This document shows, piece by piece, positions 1 through 11,900 of a DNA stretch of 64,000 bases. Position 1 is the stretch's first letter; every line of letters begins with the position of its first letter. The position numbers and the translations under genes were made by a program. The notes under the pieces were generated by a model. The model was not told the DNA's origin. It did not search any database and was given only the letters and a program-made list of their open reading frames with translations. Where the stretch lies: contig NZ_SRXX01000001.1 in assembly GCF_004804315.1 (NCBI RefSeq), forward strand, positions 186,001-250,000. The letters run 5' to 3'. Origin of the DNA: Flagellimonas onchidii (GTDB lineage: Bacteria > Bacteroidota > Bacteroidia > Flavobacteriales > Flavobacteriaceae).

Positions 1-406
1 CACTCTTCCATAGGGAACGTGTGGCCAATCTTCCGTTTTGGTGCCATGTGTTCCAAACAGAAACTTTTAGCCCGTTTTTAAACACACCCTTTTCGGCAAG
101 TTGGCTGTCCGGATAATACTTGAGGTATTCCCCATCCAGCAGTTCTCCGGCATAGTTGTTCTGAGAGGTGTGCACCTTTCGGGATTTGTACCAATGGTAC
201 ATGCGCTTGCCCTTGGGTTCCGGGGTCTTGTCAGTCACATAAACAATCTCCCTACCTCCCTTATCATTGATGACCTTCCGATGTACCGACAGTTCAAATG
301 TCTGCCCTAAAAGATTATTCGCGGATAACACAAACAACATTAAAAGAAGAAAGGGGATATACCCCTTGTTGAATACCAAATGACTATTTCTTGGTTGCCT
401 TTTCAT
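1..406 (-). CDS. Secreted MORN/YwqK-like repeat protein, 3' end outside window
   Basis: Reading the minus strand from the ATG at 404-406 gives an open frame of 135 codons to the window edge. It starts with a basic stretch and a hydrophobic signal segment (about residues 18-35) ending in LLGQ. The mature part contains GELLDGEYLKYYPDSQLAEKG and then KNGLKVSVWNTWHQNGRLA, which is the pattern of MORN-like repeats in YwqK-type proteins (G-x-Y-x3-Y-x-G-x-L-x-x-x-G). Such proteins are exported or surface proteins of unknown function in Bacteroidetes, despite the 'antitoxin' label often attached. The gene continues left of the window. Its upstream region carries the same dyad element as the RHS operon promoter region (641-787), so co-regulation is possible. 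Repeat assignment is confident; function is not known. Confidence 0.75.
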   Translation of the reverse strand, partial: MKRQPRNSHLVFNKGYIPFLLLMLFVLSANNLLGQTFELSVHRKVINDKGGREIVYVTDKTPEPKGKRMYHWYKSRKVHTSQNNYAGELLDGEYLKYYPDSQLAEKGVFKNGLKVSVWNTWHQNGRLATRSLWKS

Positions 407-508
407 TATTGGTCTATAGCTTGACTTTATTTATGGAAATGACATTTCCTGTATTGAACGGACTCTTGGATCATGCTTCAAACTTCCAGTCTGGTGTTGT
501 TCAGAAGT

Positions 509-787
509 CTGTAAGAATCAACAGTTCGGTGCCCTATCCATTTGTTTATGCTTGATTGGGTTAATTGGTAAATGATTCCCCTGTTTTCATATAAGAATCA
601 TCTCAAATTTGTTCGAAAAGGATTGTGATAACAAGTCACATTCGATGAAGTGCAAAAAGTGCATCATGAAATACTCTGGAATTCGGTAACAGGATCTATT
701 TCTTCGCTGTATTACCCTATAAGGACTTTATGAAAGACCTAGACTACGGCATTGGTAGTGATGGAAAAACCATCATGTTGTAAGAAA
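509..787 (-). promoter_or_regulatory. Putative upstream control element, copy 1 (dyad TGATGG-N5-CCATCA)
   Basis: This lies in the 431-base stretch 407-837, which holds no convincing gene. A perfect 6-bp inverted repeat, TGATGG (759-764) and CCATCA (770-775), is preceded 118 bases away by TTCGATGAAGTG (641-652) and GAAATACT (668-675), and followed by GTAAGAA (780-786). CTGTAAGAAT also occurs at 509-518. The same parts recur at 28564-28768 with a spacing of 116, again about 330-350 bases upstream of a minus-strand start codon. Conservation is seen directly; a role as operator or leader for both operons is inference. Confidence 0.45.
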
Positions 788-837
788 ATTGTGTGTTGCA
801 CGTTTCTAATGGTCAGGGTGCAGAAAAGGCATGTAAA

Positions 838-2301
838 CTATAGTTTAAACCGTGAGAAGGTGATTTTGTTTCCTTTTTTAGAACTCATGACAGTGTTCAA
901 TCCTTGGTCCATGAATACGCCTTTGATCAAAAATTCCCCATCATTATTTAATCTATTCAGATGTTCTCTGAAAGCGGAACTGTATAGGGCAGCATATATG
1001 ATACTACGGTCCAACTTAAGATTTTTATAACCTGTAATCTTTTCGTACTCGGAATCCAGACCACTGAACTTACTTTTCACATCATAAAAACCAGAATTGG
1101 AATAAAACCCGTATTTGTCATATTTTTCTTGAGCGATCATCTCACTTGTATTTTTATCCACGATATAAAAATCACAGTAACTCTTCCCTTTTGTGGAATT
1201 TACAGAGACACCTATGAATTGTGGGTAAATATCGAATGAAAGATATCGGTTAAAACTATTAAGATACCGTAGTTGTGTATCACTCAACTGATGTTGTCGT
1301 TGCCATAATAAACTACCACTGGAATCATATTTATAGATTAAAATACTGGAATCTCCTTTTTTGGGTTTTATCCCTGCGTAGACATAGATTGCCTTTTCAT
1401 ATGGGTCGTATTTAATGTTACAATGAGCGTTGACCGTAGCGAAACCATATTGATCTAAATCTGTATTGCCCACAGTATTGCCCAGTCCGTAGTATTTTGT
1501 TACTGTTACAGTGGCAAAACTGCCATTTTCCAAATTTGCATAAGCAAAAGATTCATTGTTCGAATCCAAAATATCCAAGGATACATCTACATAACCCAAT
1601 AGATTGCCTTCATAGTCATAAGTAGCAACACGATATGTTTTATTGGTCTTGTTCCCTTCCAAGTAAAAGGAAACCAAAAAATGCTCATTGTCATGGTATA
1701 GCACTTTCGTAGAGCCTCCATTGAAATAACAACCTTCCGGAACTTCAATTTTGAATACAGTCGTCTTTTTATCAGCCATACCTGTACGCAGCATATAGTG
1801 GTTCTCTGAGTAGACATCTTCTGAATTTATCCAGGCACTATTACTGAACAATTTTATCTTTTTGTCTATTATTTCCTTCCCTATTGCCACATGATACCCT
1901 TTTGACAACACTTCTAGGTTTATCAAAAAGTCCTTATCGGTCAAGCTGTTCATATCCAGTTCCGTATCAGATACCAAACTCCATTCGTTGATTTTTCTTT
2001 GATAGGTAAAGTAATTTCCAATACTGGATATTGCCCCTATTTCAAAACCATCTATTTTCTTGTCCGCTGTAATGGTTTGGAACAAATTAAAGTTGGAGTC
2101 GAAGGCCCGATATCTAGTTTTATAATCCTTATCCTTAGCAAACTCCATAATATAAAAATTACCCGATGGAGTAAATTCGGCCAACTTTACGGCATGGTCA
2201 GGCTCTATATTGACTTCTATTACTTTTTCTTGCGAAAAAATAGGCGCTTGGAGTATCAAAAAACAAGCAACGGAAAATACAATACCTTGGAATCTCATCA
2301 T
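838..2301 (-). CDS. Secreted protein of unknown function, probable beta-propeller
   Basis: A 487-aa protein with a clear signal peptide (MMRF then a hydrophobic run ending IFSQ). The mature chain is rich in short strands with repeating patterns such as FTPSGNFYIMEF, GYVDVSLDILDS and GIKPKKGDSSILIYKYDSSG. These resemble the blades of a beta-propeller, but no named family is recognised. It lies 256 bases downstream of the last gene of the RHS unit and on the same strand, so it may be read through from it or have its own promoter in 2302-2557. The first two codons are both Met, and either could be the start. Real coding sequence is supported by length and signal peptide; function is unknown. Confidence 0.8.
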   Translation of the reverse strand: MMRFQGIVFSVACFLILQAPIFSQEKVIEVNIEPDHAVKLAEFTPSGNFYIMEFAKDKDYKTRYRAFDSNFNLFQTITADKKIDGFEIGAISSIGNYFTYQRKINEWSLVSDTELDMNSLTDKDFLINLEVLSKGYHVAIGKEIIDKKIKLFSNSAWINSEDVYSENHYMLRTGMADKKTTVFKIEVPEGCYFNGGSTKVLYHDNEHFLVSFYLEGNKTNKTYRVATYDYEGNLLGYVDVSLDILDSNNESFAYANLENGSFATVTVTKYYGLGNTVGNTDLDQYGFATVNAHCNIKYDPYEKAIYVYAGIKPKKGDSSILIYKYDSSGSLLWQRQHQLSDTQLRYLNSFNRYLSFDIYPQFIGVSVNSTKGKSYCDFYIVDKNTSEMIAQEKYDKYGFYSNSGFYDVKSKFSGLDSEYEKITGYKNLKLDRSIIYAALYSSAFREHLNRLNNDGEFLIKGVFMDQGLNTVMSSKKGNKITFSRFKL

Positions 2302-2557
2302 ATGCAGGTTAGGTTATTATAACAGTGGAATGAAATAAAAATTCACATTTCAAACATATCCCGATTGTATTGGACTACGAAATACTTGTTGTGTATATGC
2401 GGTTCTTGTATATAAATACTGCATGAGAAGAAAGGATACAAAAACTTCTGAGGTGGACTTCCAATAAAAGCTTGCGAAATAAAAAACCACGACCAAAAAT
2501 GGCCATGGCTTTCTCTTATTTTGTTTGACTCAGCAACGACTACTTCGGCACAGATGG

Positions 2558-2968
2558 TCACATATTAATGGAAGCATTAATCCTTTTAAAATGCATTTCG
2601 CCATTATCCGATTGTAATTTCATTATGACACTACCCTTGTCATCAGATAAATTTACTTTGAACGTACCGTTTAAATTCTTTAAGTCTGATTTGAATTTTA
2701 TTGAATCTAAATTCGAGTTTAATTCAAAATTTGCCTTGATAACTTTTTTATTTTCATCATCAAGAAAAACTATCAGTTGCCCATTTTTTGTAAACGTTGC
2801 CAATTTAGAAAAATAGACTACATCATTGTCATAATAACCGACAAAATCCTCTCCATTAACGTACATATATCTAACATTCCAATCACCATATATCGGATGT
2901 TTTTCAGATTTATCAGCACAAGATGTAACTATAAGCAAAAAAAGCAATAGCGTCAATTTTTTCAACAT
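2558..2968 (-). CDS. Small lipoprotein after the RHS gene, candidate immunity protein
   Basis: A 136-aa lipoprotein: hydrophobic N-terminus ending in a lipobox (LIVTSC, Cys17). The mature part, with HPIYGDWNVRYMYVNGED and a later GSVIMKLQSDNGEMHFKR, reads like the small lipocalin-like beta-barrels common in Bacteroidetes. It begins 3 bases after the stop of the 3594-aa RHS gene and is as AT-rich as that gene's last kilobase. In polymorphic toxin systems the gene directly after the variable C-terminal tip is normally the immunity gene, so this is the best candidate. That role is inferred from position, not from family membership. An accessory lipoprotein is the alternative. Confidence 0.7.
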   Translation of the reverse strand: MLKKLTLLLFLLIVTSCADKSEKHPIYGDWNVRYMYVNGEDFVGYYDNDVVYFSKLATFTKNGQLIVFLDDENKKVIKANFELNSNLDSIKFKSDLKNLNGTFKVNLSDDKGSVIMKLQSDNGEMHFKRINASINM

Positions 2969-2971
2969 AAT

Positions 2972-5900
2972 TTAATTTTTGGTTTCTGTAAATATTATGG
3001 GTGTAAAATCCTCGCCTGTTTCATTTTCTAAAACAGGGCCTTCTTGCTTTCCAAACACTTTATCTAATATTTTTCTTCCGGCAATTTTAGCTTTTGGCGA
3101 CTCATTCCCATCTCCGCCATACAACACAATATTAGTAACTTCTGAAACGAATTGAACATCTGTTGCCAAATCTCGAGGTATTAAACCAGCAACTATGGCT
3201 TGTGAAACATCCTTTGTTGCTTTTGTCAATGGAGAAATATGGGGTTCCCATCTACTTTGGATCCAATTAAATCTTACTCTATCCATAGCTTGTTGATCAA
3301 TTGTAGACAATATATCACTTAGGTCTATGTTATTTTTCATATTATATCCTTCAATGACAAGACTAATTACATCTAGGGCTGCTCCAGTTTTTGATGTGCT
3401 CCCGCCATTCCCTAATTTTATCCGCTTAGAAGAAAAGTCCGCTATCTTGAATTCATAAACTGGTTTCCAATTTTTAGAAGATCTAAAAGAGGTTAAATGG
3501 GGATTCCCATCCTTCTTATTAACTCCTATAAACTTGAAATTATTGATTCTGGAAAAAATAATTTTTTTGGCCTTTAGATTATGTTCAATAGGCTGTTGGT
3601 TTAGTGTTTCCGAATGGGCCAAACCATCTACCATGGGATTTGTTTCCACCTCAAACAAGGGACTTTCCGTTAGTCTATCAGTTGGCACTCCATCGTAAGA
3701 CAATCCAAAACCGGTTCCACGTGACTTTATATAGGCGTCTCGAAAATCACTTGAAGTATTAGAAAGTTGAATTATCGGATATCCTAAAGCTAATTTGACT
3801 AGTGCTTTGTTTCTTTGAAGATACTCTGCACCTTCTAGTTCTATACCATCGATTACCCTATTTTCTGCAAATGCAAAAGGTGAATTATGTGGATAATCCG
3901 ATGATAAAGGGTCAAGACTTAGGAACTTTCCTAATCTTGTGTCGTACATCCTAAATTTATAATTAACGGATAAACCTTCTCCTTTCAACTCACTGTCCTT
4001 CTCCTGCCCCTGGAAACCGTACCTGTATTCTTGACTGTCAAAATTCCGGTTGGGCTGTGGCATCCCGAAGGGGTAGTAGTTATTATAACTCACCACATTC
4101 GCGGACAATGTATTGTCACTTGTATCCAAGTTCTTTCTATCATTGACCACAACCCTTACGTTGCCCAAATGATCCTTAAGCTCATAATACTTTTCACCTA
4201 TATTACGGTACACTACCCCATTGGTTGCAGGTGGCGTAATCCCATTTATGGTATACGGTTGGTAGGGTTGGTACCCCGTAACCCCATTGTTGGAGGTGGG
4301 TAAATTACCCAAGGTTACAATATTGGTAGCTGCCAAGTTATATTCCTGCCCCGAATCGGTGCCTTCCACAAAGTTGTAAAACTTGTTGTTCTTATTAGCC
4401 CTAAGGTCACCAATGTTGTTGTTCACCACTTGTCCATCGGAAGCCCGTATAATCCGTACGGTCTCCGTTGCAGTGCTTATCTCTTGGGCCCGTTGCGTAT
4501 AATACAACTCCGTGCCCGTATTTATCAAAGAACCTTTGCCAATATTCCCACCTATTGTTGTTTGTTGGGTACTGCTCTGTAAAGGTAGCCAATCTTCATT
4601 TAATTGCCATGTACGCAGTTCTGCTTCACCCAATCCCGTCCACTGCGTGGCCAGTCCAGTAAAGTTGTACATATTAAGGCTATTACCATCCAACGCAATC
4701 TGCAGTTCTCCACTACCTTGTATATCATAGCTTTCAAAGGGATCCAATACTGCTCCCTCCTCGGTAATGGCACCTGTACCATCCAAGGCAAAGCGTACCA
4801 AGGTGGCCTGCGGTGGTGTAACCACATTGCCGTCCACATCCACCACGGCATCGGTATGGGTAGTGGCATAGACAAAGGCACGTTGCATCTGGCGGTCGTC
4901 CACCACGGCCATATGTCGGCCATAGTTGCTAGAGCTTCGCTGTACCGTTGTGGTTACCTCCAAACTACCAGAGGCTGTACTTAATGTTGCCGTATGCAAG
5001 TTGCCCGCTACATCTTTATAGAACAGGAAGAACTCATCGTTACGTCCGGGGTTTTTCACCACCACACTTTTGGCCAAATAATCCACGGCGTCCGCGGTAT
5101 CCGCATTGATCAACTGCAATCCGGGAATCAGATTTCCGTTGGTGTCATAAATGAGCATGACCCCGTCCTCGGCATTGGCACTGAAATAATTGCTGGCCAC
5201 TACGCCATATCCCAGTGGGTTTTCTTCTACATCCTCAATCAAGAAGATGTTGTTATCTGTTGTAATCGGGGTACTGTCGGCATCCTGAATAAGGGTGCTA
5301 TCGTACATTAGTTCAACATACTCCCCATCAACCGTAGCGGTCGCCAAGTTTGTTCCGGGTATGGTTATTGTATTCCCATCCACATCAAAAAGTCCCGCAA
5401 CTATATTTTGGGCCACCAATACATTGCCCAAGGCCACACTATTGATCTGCTCTACAAATTGGAGCATCACGGCATTGTAATCTGCCTCACTGCCAAAGTT
5501 ATAAACGGTACTGTATATTTCCTCTTCATGGGTGTCCTGTCCGATACGGTCACTGCCGTACATTGGGCGTTCCGTTGTTTTGAACACGGCTTTGTAACTG
5601 GTATCAGTCGCATCACCGGGCACTACTTTTACGTCTTCCCGCTTATAGATGCCCATCACATTGCCTTGGGCATCCAAACTGTAATAGGTGGTCTCCAAAG
5701 CTTCCGGGTTGTTCACCTGTGGGCCATTGCCACTTTCATAGGGCAGACGGTTCACTTGTTTAACAATACGGTTGCCCATACCATCATAAGTGAATTTCAT
5801 ATGCACCTTTTGCGTATTGGCATCACCGGTGTCATCCGGAATGATCTCGGATACCTTGCCCGAAGTGTTCCAGACATATTGCAAACCTTCGCTGTTGTCT

Positions 5901-8900
5901 CGTACCAGTTGCCCAATGGCATCGTATACATAGTTACCATTGTTCTGATCGGGCAGATCGTTGATCGCTGTGCTTACTTGACCCACGGCATCGTCCACAT
6001 GGGTCAATTTATTGGACAGGTTAGGATTGGTCAAATCATAGTTATACGCCAAATCGTCCATCAATTGCCCATCATCCTTAAAGCGTCGCAGTGTCAATAA
6101 ATTACCATTGCCATCATAACTGTAATTGGTCTTAAAGGCATCGGTCTGTCCATTGATCGGTTCAAACACCTGACTGGCCTCATTAAAGGCCTTTGTAGTC
6201 GCTTCTTTGATACGGTTCAACTGGTCATATTGATAGGCATTGCCCACCAAATAGCTGTTTACATTTTTAGCCTTGGCCTCTGCCGCCGTATGCGAGGTCC
6301 ATGTACTGATGTTCCCATTGTACAGGTCCTGCGAATTACCATTTATCTGGTTTTCCAACACAAAGGGATTGGCTGCCGTCAAACGGCTATCGAATACTCC
6401 ATCACGGGCAAAGTCCCCACCGTAATACCCCAGTGCCATACCAAATTCATCCTTTGCGTGGGTATTGGGGGCATCGCCTTGGGTATTCACCCCATCAGGA
6501 TTATAGGCGTTTTGCGCCAAATCGGGGGTGTTGATGCCCTTTAACCACCCATGGATGGTATAGGTGAAGTCCAATCCTTGAATCCTATCCTCACCCAATT
6601 CGGTACGGGCCAGGGGACCATGCAAGTAATAATCATACCGTGCATCTTCATCCCAAAGATGACCATTCTTCGAAGTCTTAACGGATACAATACGGTTGTC
6701 CTCATCATAGGCATATTGGTGATGGTACTCATCCACCTTACCCAAATTAAAGACCACTTGGTTCACATTACCAGAAATCAGGTCATATTCGTAAGCAACC
6801 GTAGTCTGTCCAATGGACGGTAAGTTTTGTACGATCCATTCTACATTGCCATGGGGGTCATAACTGTAGTATGTATAACTCTCCTGACCGTTCTTGTCCA
6901 GATTAAAGATTTGACTCACCCGATTACGCAAGAACCGCTGTTCCTCACCTTGGTAGGTGATAGAGGTCTGGTCATTAAAGGTGGTTTGTATGTACTCCAC
7001 CTTCTCGGCCAATGGAATGGCCTGTGCCACAGTTTCATCAGCCTGTCCGTTCACAAAGAAATCGGTCGGGAATACTTTTCCGGCCAATTGGGCCTCCCCG
7101 GCCTCGATGATACGGCCCAATTTATCATAAATACTGTATGAAAAGGTATTATCCGCAATTTGGCGTTCATTCTGCGAATAGAGCAGCTGTCCAATATCGT
7201 TGTACAGGAAGTTCGTTGTGCCGCCATCAGGTGTATTCTGGCCGCCCAATTGCGAAATACTGTTGTAATCATAACCTGTGACGTAGGTGTGATCGGTAGC
7301 TACCCTTGCCACGTTTCCATCGCCATCAACGGCCAAATTCACTCCAGCTGGAGGTACCGTACGTACCAGATTACCCGCTCTATCGTAGTAGTAAAGTGTA
7401 TAGTGGTATACCTCACTGTTGCTGGTATAGGCTAAGCTTACCGTATCCTTTACCTGTTCAATATCCTTTAGGAAACTGGCCACATTGGCTCTGGATACCT
7501 CTTGGGTCTCCGCAATACAGCGTTCTATCTGTGTTGCAAGTGCCAACCTATAGTTTGATGGCCCTATGGGATCTACTTCAAAGGTTCTTGGATTTGGATT
7601 TTCATTTTCCTGAATCACTTTGGAACTCCAAGACAGGTTGATGTTGTATTGTCTAGCTACCTCGGGCTGGGTCACAGCAGTTACCAAACTTTCTGCGGTA
7701 CAGCCATTGGCATCGGTGATCATAACTTTATAGTCACCAGCAGTGATACCCACATAGGTGGACGTACCTCCATCGGGTACTATTTCTTGGTACACAAAAG
7801 ATTCGCTGGTCACTTCAATGCCTTCAAAATCGGTCGTTGTCAAAATTTCATACCACCTAAAGGTATAGGGTGCCGTTCCCGATGTATAGCCAGATGCCGC
7901 GGGACCACCACTACCGGCTATGGCCTCACAAGCGGTCTGTACATCCTCAATAAATGGTGCTTCCAATGTATCTGGATCCGTCAATGTAAAGGTCAATGGC
8001 ACCGGAACATCACATCCCTTTGCATTGGTCACTGTAACTTGATAATCCCCTGCTGCCAATCCAGTAGCTCGGTACCCCGTGGATACCACTTGGCCACTCT
8101 GGTTTGTCCATTCATAACTAAAGGTACCCGTACCACCATTGATAACCACTTCGGCACTACCGGATGCCTCACCGGCACACAATGGATCAATGGTGTTCAA
8201 AGAAGCCGAGAAGGTGGCACTTGATGTAATGCTAAAGGTTCTTTCCACATAACAAGCCGAAATATCATCTGGATAACCAGAGGCATTTTCCGGTCTGATA
8301 ATAATTTTATAATTACCCTCTCCAAGACCGTTCAAATCCAATTGATTAGAGAGCCCACTAATGGTCTGAGGGGTACCGATAAAAGGATTGCCTTCGACAT
8401 CCGTATCATAAACTCCAAATAAGGCCTCATAATTAGGCACTGAAAAAGCGGAACACGTTGGGATGTTATCATTGATGTTCACAACAATGTCCTTGGTCTC
8501 GTTGGCAAAACAAAGCTCTTGGTTAGCAGGTTGACTGACCGTCACCTGATAGGTGTCGATAACAAATGACCTGGCGTACACGCAACCATTGTCCGCACTT
8601 ACTTCCAGCGTATAGGTGGCATTTGGCGCCACATTGGTCAATACACGAGACTGTGTATCGGGGAAATTTCCTGTAAAATTCAAAATTGCGGTTCCCGTTT
8701 GGTTATCGGTCACCACGGCATTGTATGCCGTGCTATTTAGCACACTGTGCAAATCGGCCATATCAAAGCCCATGGTAACATCACCAGATGCCACACCACA
8801 GGGCAATAATGTTGTACAGAAATTTGTTATCGGGTTTCCAATGGTTGGAACGTTCAAGGTTCGCTCAAACGTACAGCCATAATTGTCCTTAAAATTGATG

Positions 8901-11900
8901 GTAAACGGCCCTTGTGGTAGGTTTTCCACGGTTATGGATTCTCCATCATTGACCATTTGACCAATCGTCACCGTTCCCAATGGGGATGCACTTATGATTT
9001 CAAAAGGTTGCTGTTCTGTAAACCCTGTTCCCTGTTCTCCAAAAATGGCCATTGATATGCTGGCATCAGATTCTCCAGCACAGGTCACTCCCTCTATCAG
9101 GCTCATGTTAATTGTGGCCCCCGGATATATTTCCACATCCAAATTAGCCGTTCCGGCACAAGTTGGGCTATTGTTGCCCACCGGAGATACACTGACCTGC
9201 AATTGGGCAGCGTTGAACAACGTAAAGGTAAATTGGTTGTTGTTCTGTGAGGTCGGTGCAATATTCCAGTTAAACACATATTCTGAGTAATCGGTCACCC
9301 CTACCAGTTCAACAGCTACAGTAATCGGTGTTCCTTCACATACTGGGGTGCTAGTAATTGGGTTTATGGTCACCTGTGGCAAGGTAATCTGAGCGGCGTT
9401 GTCGGTATCTTGTGCTGTGGTCACCTGTAAATCACATGCCAAGGCATCCGTAACACAGGTAGCTTGTCCGTTTTGCACCACATCCACGGCATAATCAAAG
9501 GACAGTACATTTAAATCGGTTAGATTGGTGAAAATACTGAACGTCTGTGTTCTATTGGTATTGATGTCATTGATATCCCATGTCAACACATTACCGTTCT
9601 GAACTGGAGCTGGCGAACCATTAGCCACTCCGCCATAGGTTACCCCGTTCGGCAAGGTCAATCTAATTTCTTGCTGTGCCACATCAGGATTCGGGTCATT
9701 ATTTGATAGGTTAATGTCCACTTGGTTCTGCGTACTGCATACCAAAAAGTCACTGGCCATTACATCCACTGCCAAATCAGGCAATACCACTCCATTGATG
9801 GGGAACAATCGGTTGAACAACAAATTGATGTTGTCGTTACAATTGGTTACCCCATCCAGATCAAAGCGTACTGGAATCCCAGGATCCATGGTACAATCTG
9901 CTATCAGGTTGATATTGAAGGTAATCTCATTCTTTCCCTGTAATCGGGAGCCTGGAATGGTGTTGTCCCCTGCTTCTATCCCAGCCGTCCCTGCAGCCAC
10001 CAACAAATCGGTGACCAGTTCAGAGACCTTAATTTTAAAATTGTCCGATGCCCCGGTATTGTCCTCAATAAAATTGGCCACGTTCACCAATCCGGTCACG
10101 CCGTCATATTGATATTGGATATTGGCAATATCTTCAGGAGTAATGCCTTGCGGTAGGGTTACGGTCAGTTCCGTGTCATAGACATTGGCAAATTTTGAAC
10201 TCAATACCTTGACCTCATAAGTCAGTGCTTCACAAAGGTCTACCTGATCTTCCAAACGATTGACTTCCCAAGTCAAGTCCCCTGTTTTGTACCGAAGTGT
10301 TACCTCTTGTTCATCCAATCGGTATTGGCAGGAGAGAACTCCATCATCTTTGATAGATCCGATAGCAGCCAAAGTTGTCGAATCCAGACCATCCAACGGA
10401 TGGGTTTCGCAAGCAATACTGGAAATCAAATCAATGTTTTGAACAGCATCATTTTCACAGTTGATATATGTGACCCTTGGGAAAATTGTCACACAGGTAT
10501 TACTAATAATATTGTCTATCTTCACCAACATTCCCCTTGCCGTTTCTGGAGTAGTCCCTCCATAAAATACTACTTCCAATTCATTGCCAGCCTCGTCCGT
10601 AGCACCTTGCAACTGTGTTCTATCGTCCGTTTCTTTTAATTCCAAAGCAATCCAAGGAGATGTAAGGGATTGGCTAGTACCACCTTCATGACAAAACAAT
10701 ACTGGCCAAGAGACTGAACGTTCAAAACCTTCCTGTGTGGTGTTGGGTTCTATGGAGAATGGAAGGTCGATATCCAAACGCTTATATTCGCGTGTGGAAA
10801 CAATTGGTGGCTCATCGTTGAATAGATTAATATATTGGAATTCCCTGTTATTTAGTATTGCTGTGGCAAATGGAAGTCTTTGAAAATTATCGTCACAAAT
10901 TGGCACCAATTTTTGCCTAAAGAACGATGAGTATGATCGCTGCCTAGCTTCTAATATGGGTACCTCATTAAACTGAAATGCTATTTCATTGGATACTGGG
11001 TCTTCAGAAAAAGTAATTGGAAAATTTGTATTCAGAGTGACAAGAAAACTACCTGCAGGATCATAACGATAACCATCAGGTGGCATGGCCACAAAAGATT
11101 GGAAAGAAATAACCGGTCTATATTCATTTGGAAAATCATCACCACCTGTAGCTGAAGTAATAGATATAATTGCATCATTCACCTCTCCCGTACAGTTACC
11201 GACTTGCCCAGTCCCTGCAGAAGCACCAGTTCGTGGTGTATATAGTGCAAATTCGGATCCCTTACTCCCTGTACTGCAACCTATGCTACCACTCACTTTT
11301 CTTCCATAAAAATTCGCACGGAATATAGAAAGGTTTCTTATGCCAAAACCAATCGCTCCTAGGTTGGATAGCTCTTCAATCTGCAATAGTAAATCAGAGA
11401 CGCTAATTATTTTTTCAACCGAATTATCGAAATTCATAGAAATCTCGTAGGTATAGGTAACCCTGTTAGTGGCATCAATTGAAATCGAGGGTGCTGTAGT
11501 CAAAGGTATTGAGTTGCCATCTATAGTTATCGTACCTGTTTGATTTGATGTTAAGTGTTTCAATAATTCCCCACTGTATCCTTCAGGCAAATAAAATCCA
11601 AATTCAAAATAAAGCCTATCATATGATTCAGGTGTTGTCGACGCAAGTATTTTCCCTTCCGCCTCAACCATTACTTCATCCAAAGGATAGGCAGCGTTTA
11701 ATTCTATACCAGGTGTGTTTTCATCTGCTCTTGGGGCAGTAAGGATTTCATTGTGGGTATAGTAAAGCAACCCCTGTCTTGCAACTGTAGGCATAAGATA
11801 ACCAAAGGTATTCCTATCAATATTGAATGAATCGGTAGCGAAAGCACATCCATTACCCGTGCCTCCTCCACCTGGATTACAGGATTCGTATGCTGTAAAA

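Noticed and set aside
834-847. 14-bp palindrome TAAACTATAGTTTA at the stop of the 487-aa gene
   Set aside because: No loop and no T tract, so not a terminator; could be chance in AT-rich sequence.
2343-2561. 72-aa minus-strand frame between the small lipoprotein and the 487-aa gene
   Set aside because: Composition is unlike a real protein (many Phe, His and Ile with no pattern), there is no signal peptide or family match, and it lies in an AT-rich gap.
5408-6100. 230-aa plus-strand frame
   Set aside because: It lies wholly opposite the RHS/YD-repeat coding region; its His/Ile/Val-rich translation is a typical antisense shadow of repeated coding sequence.
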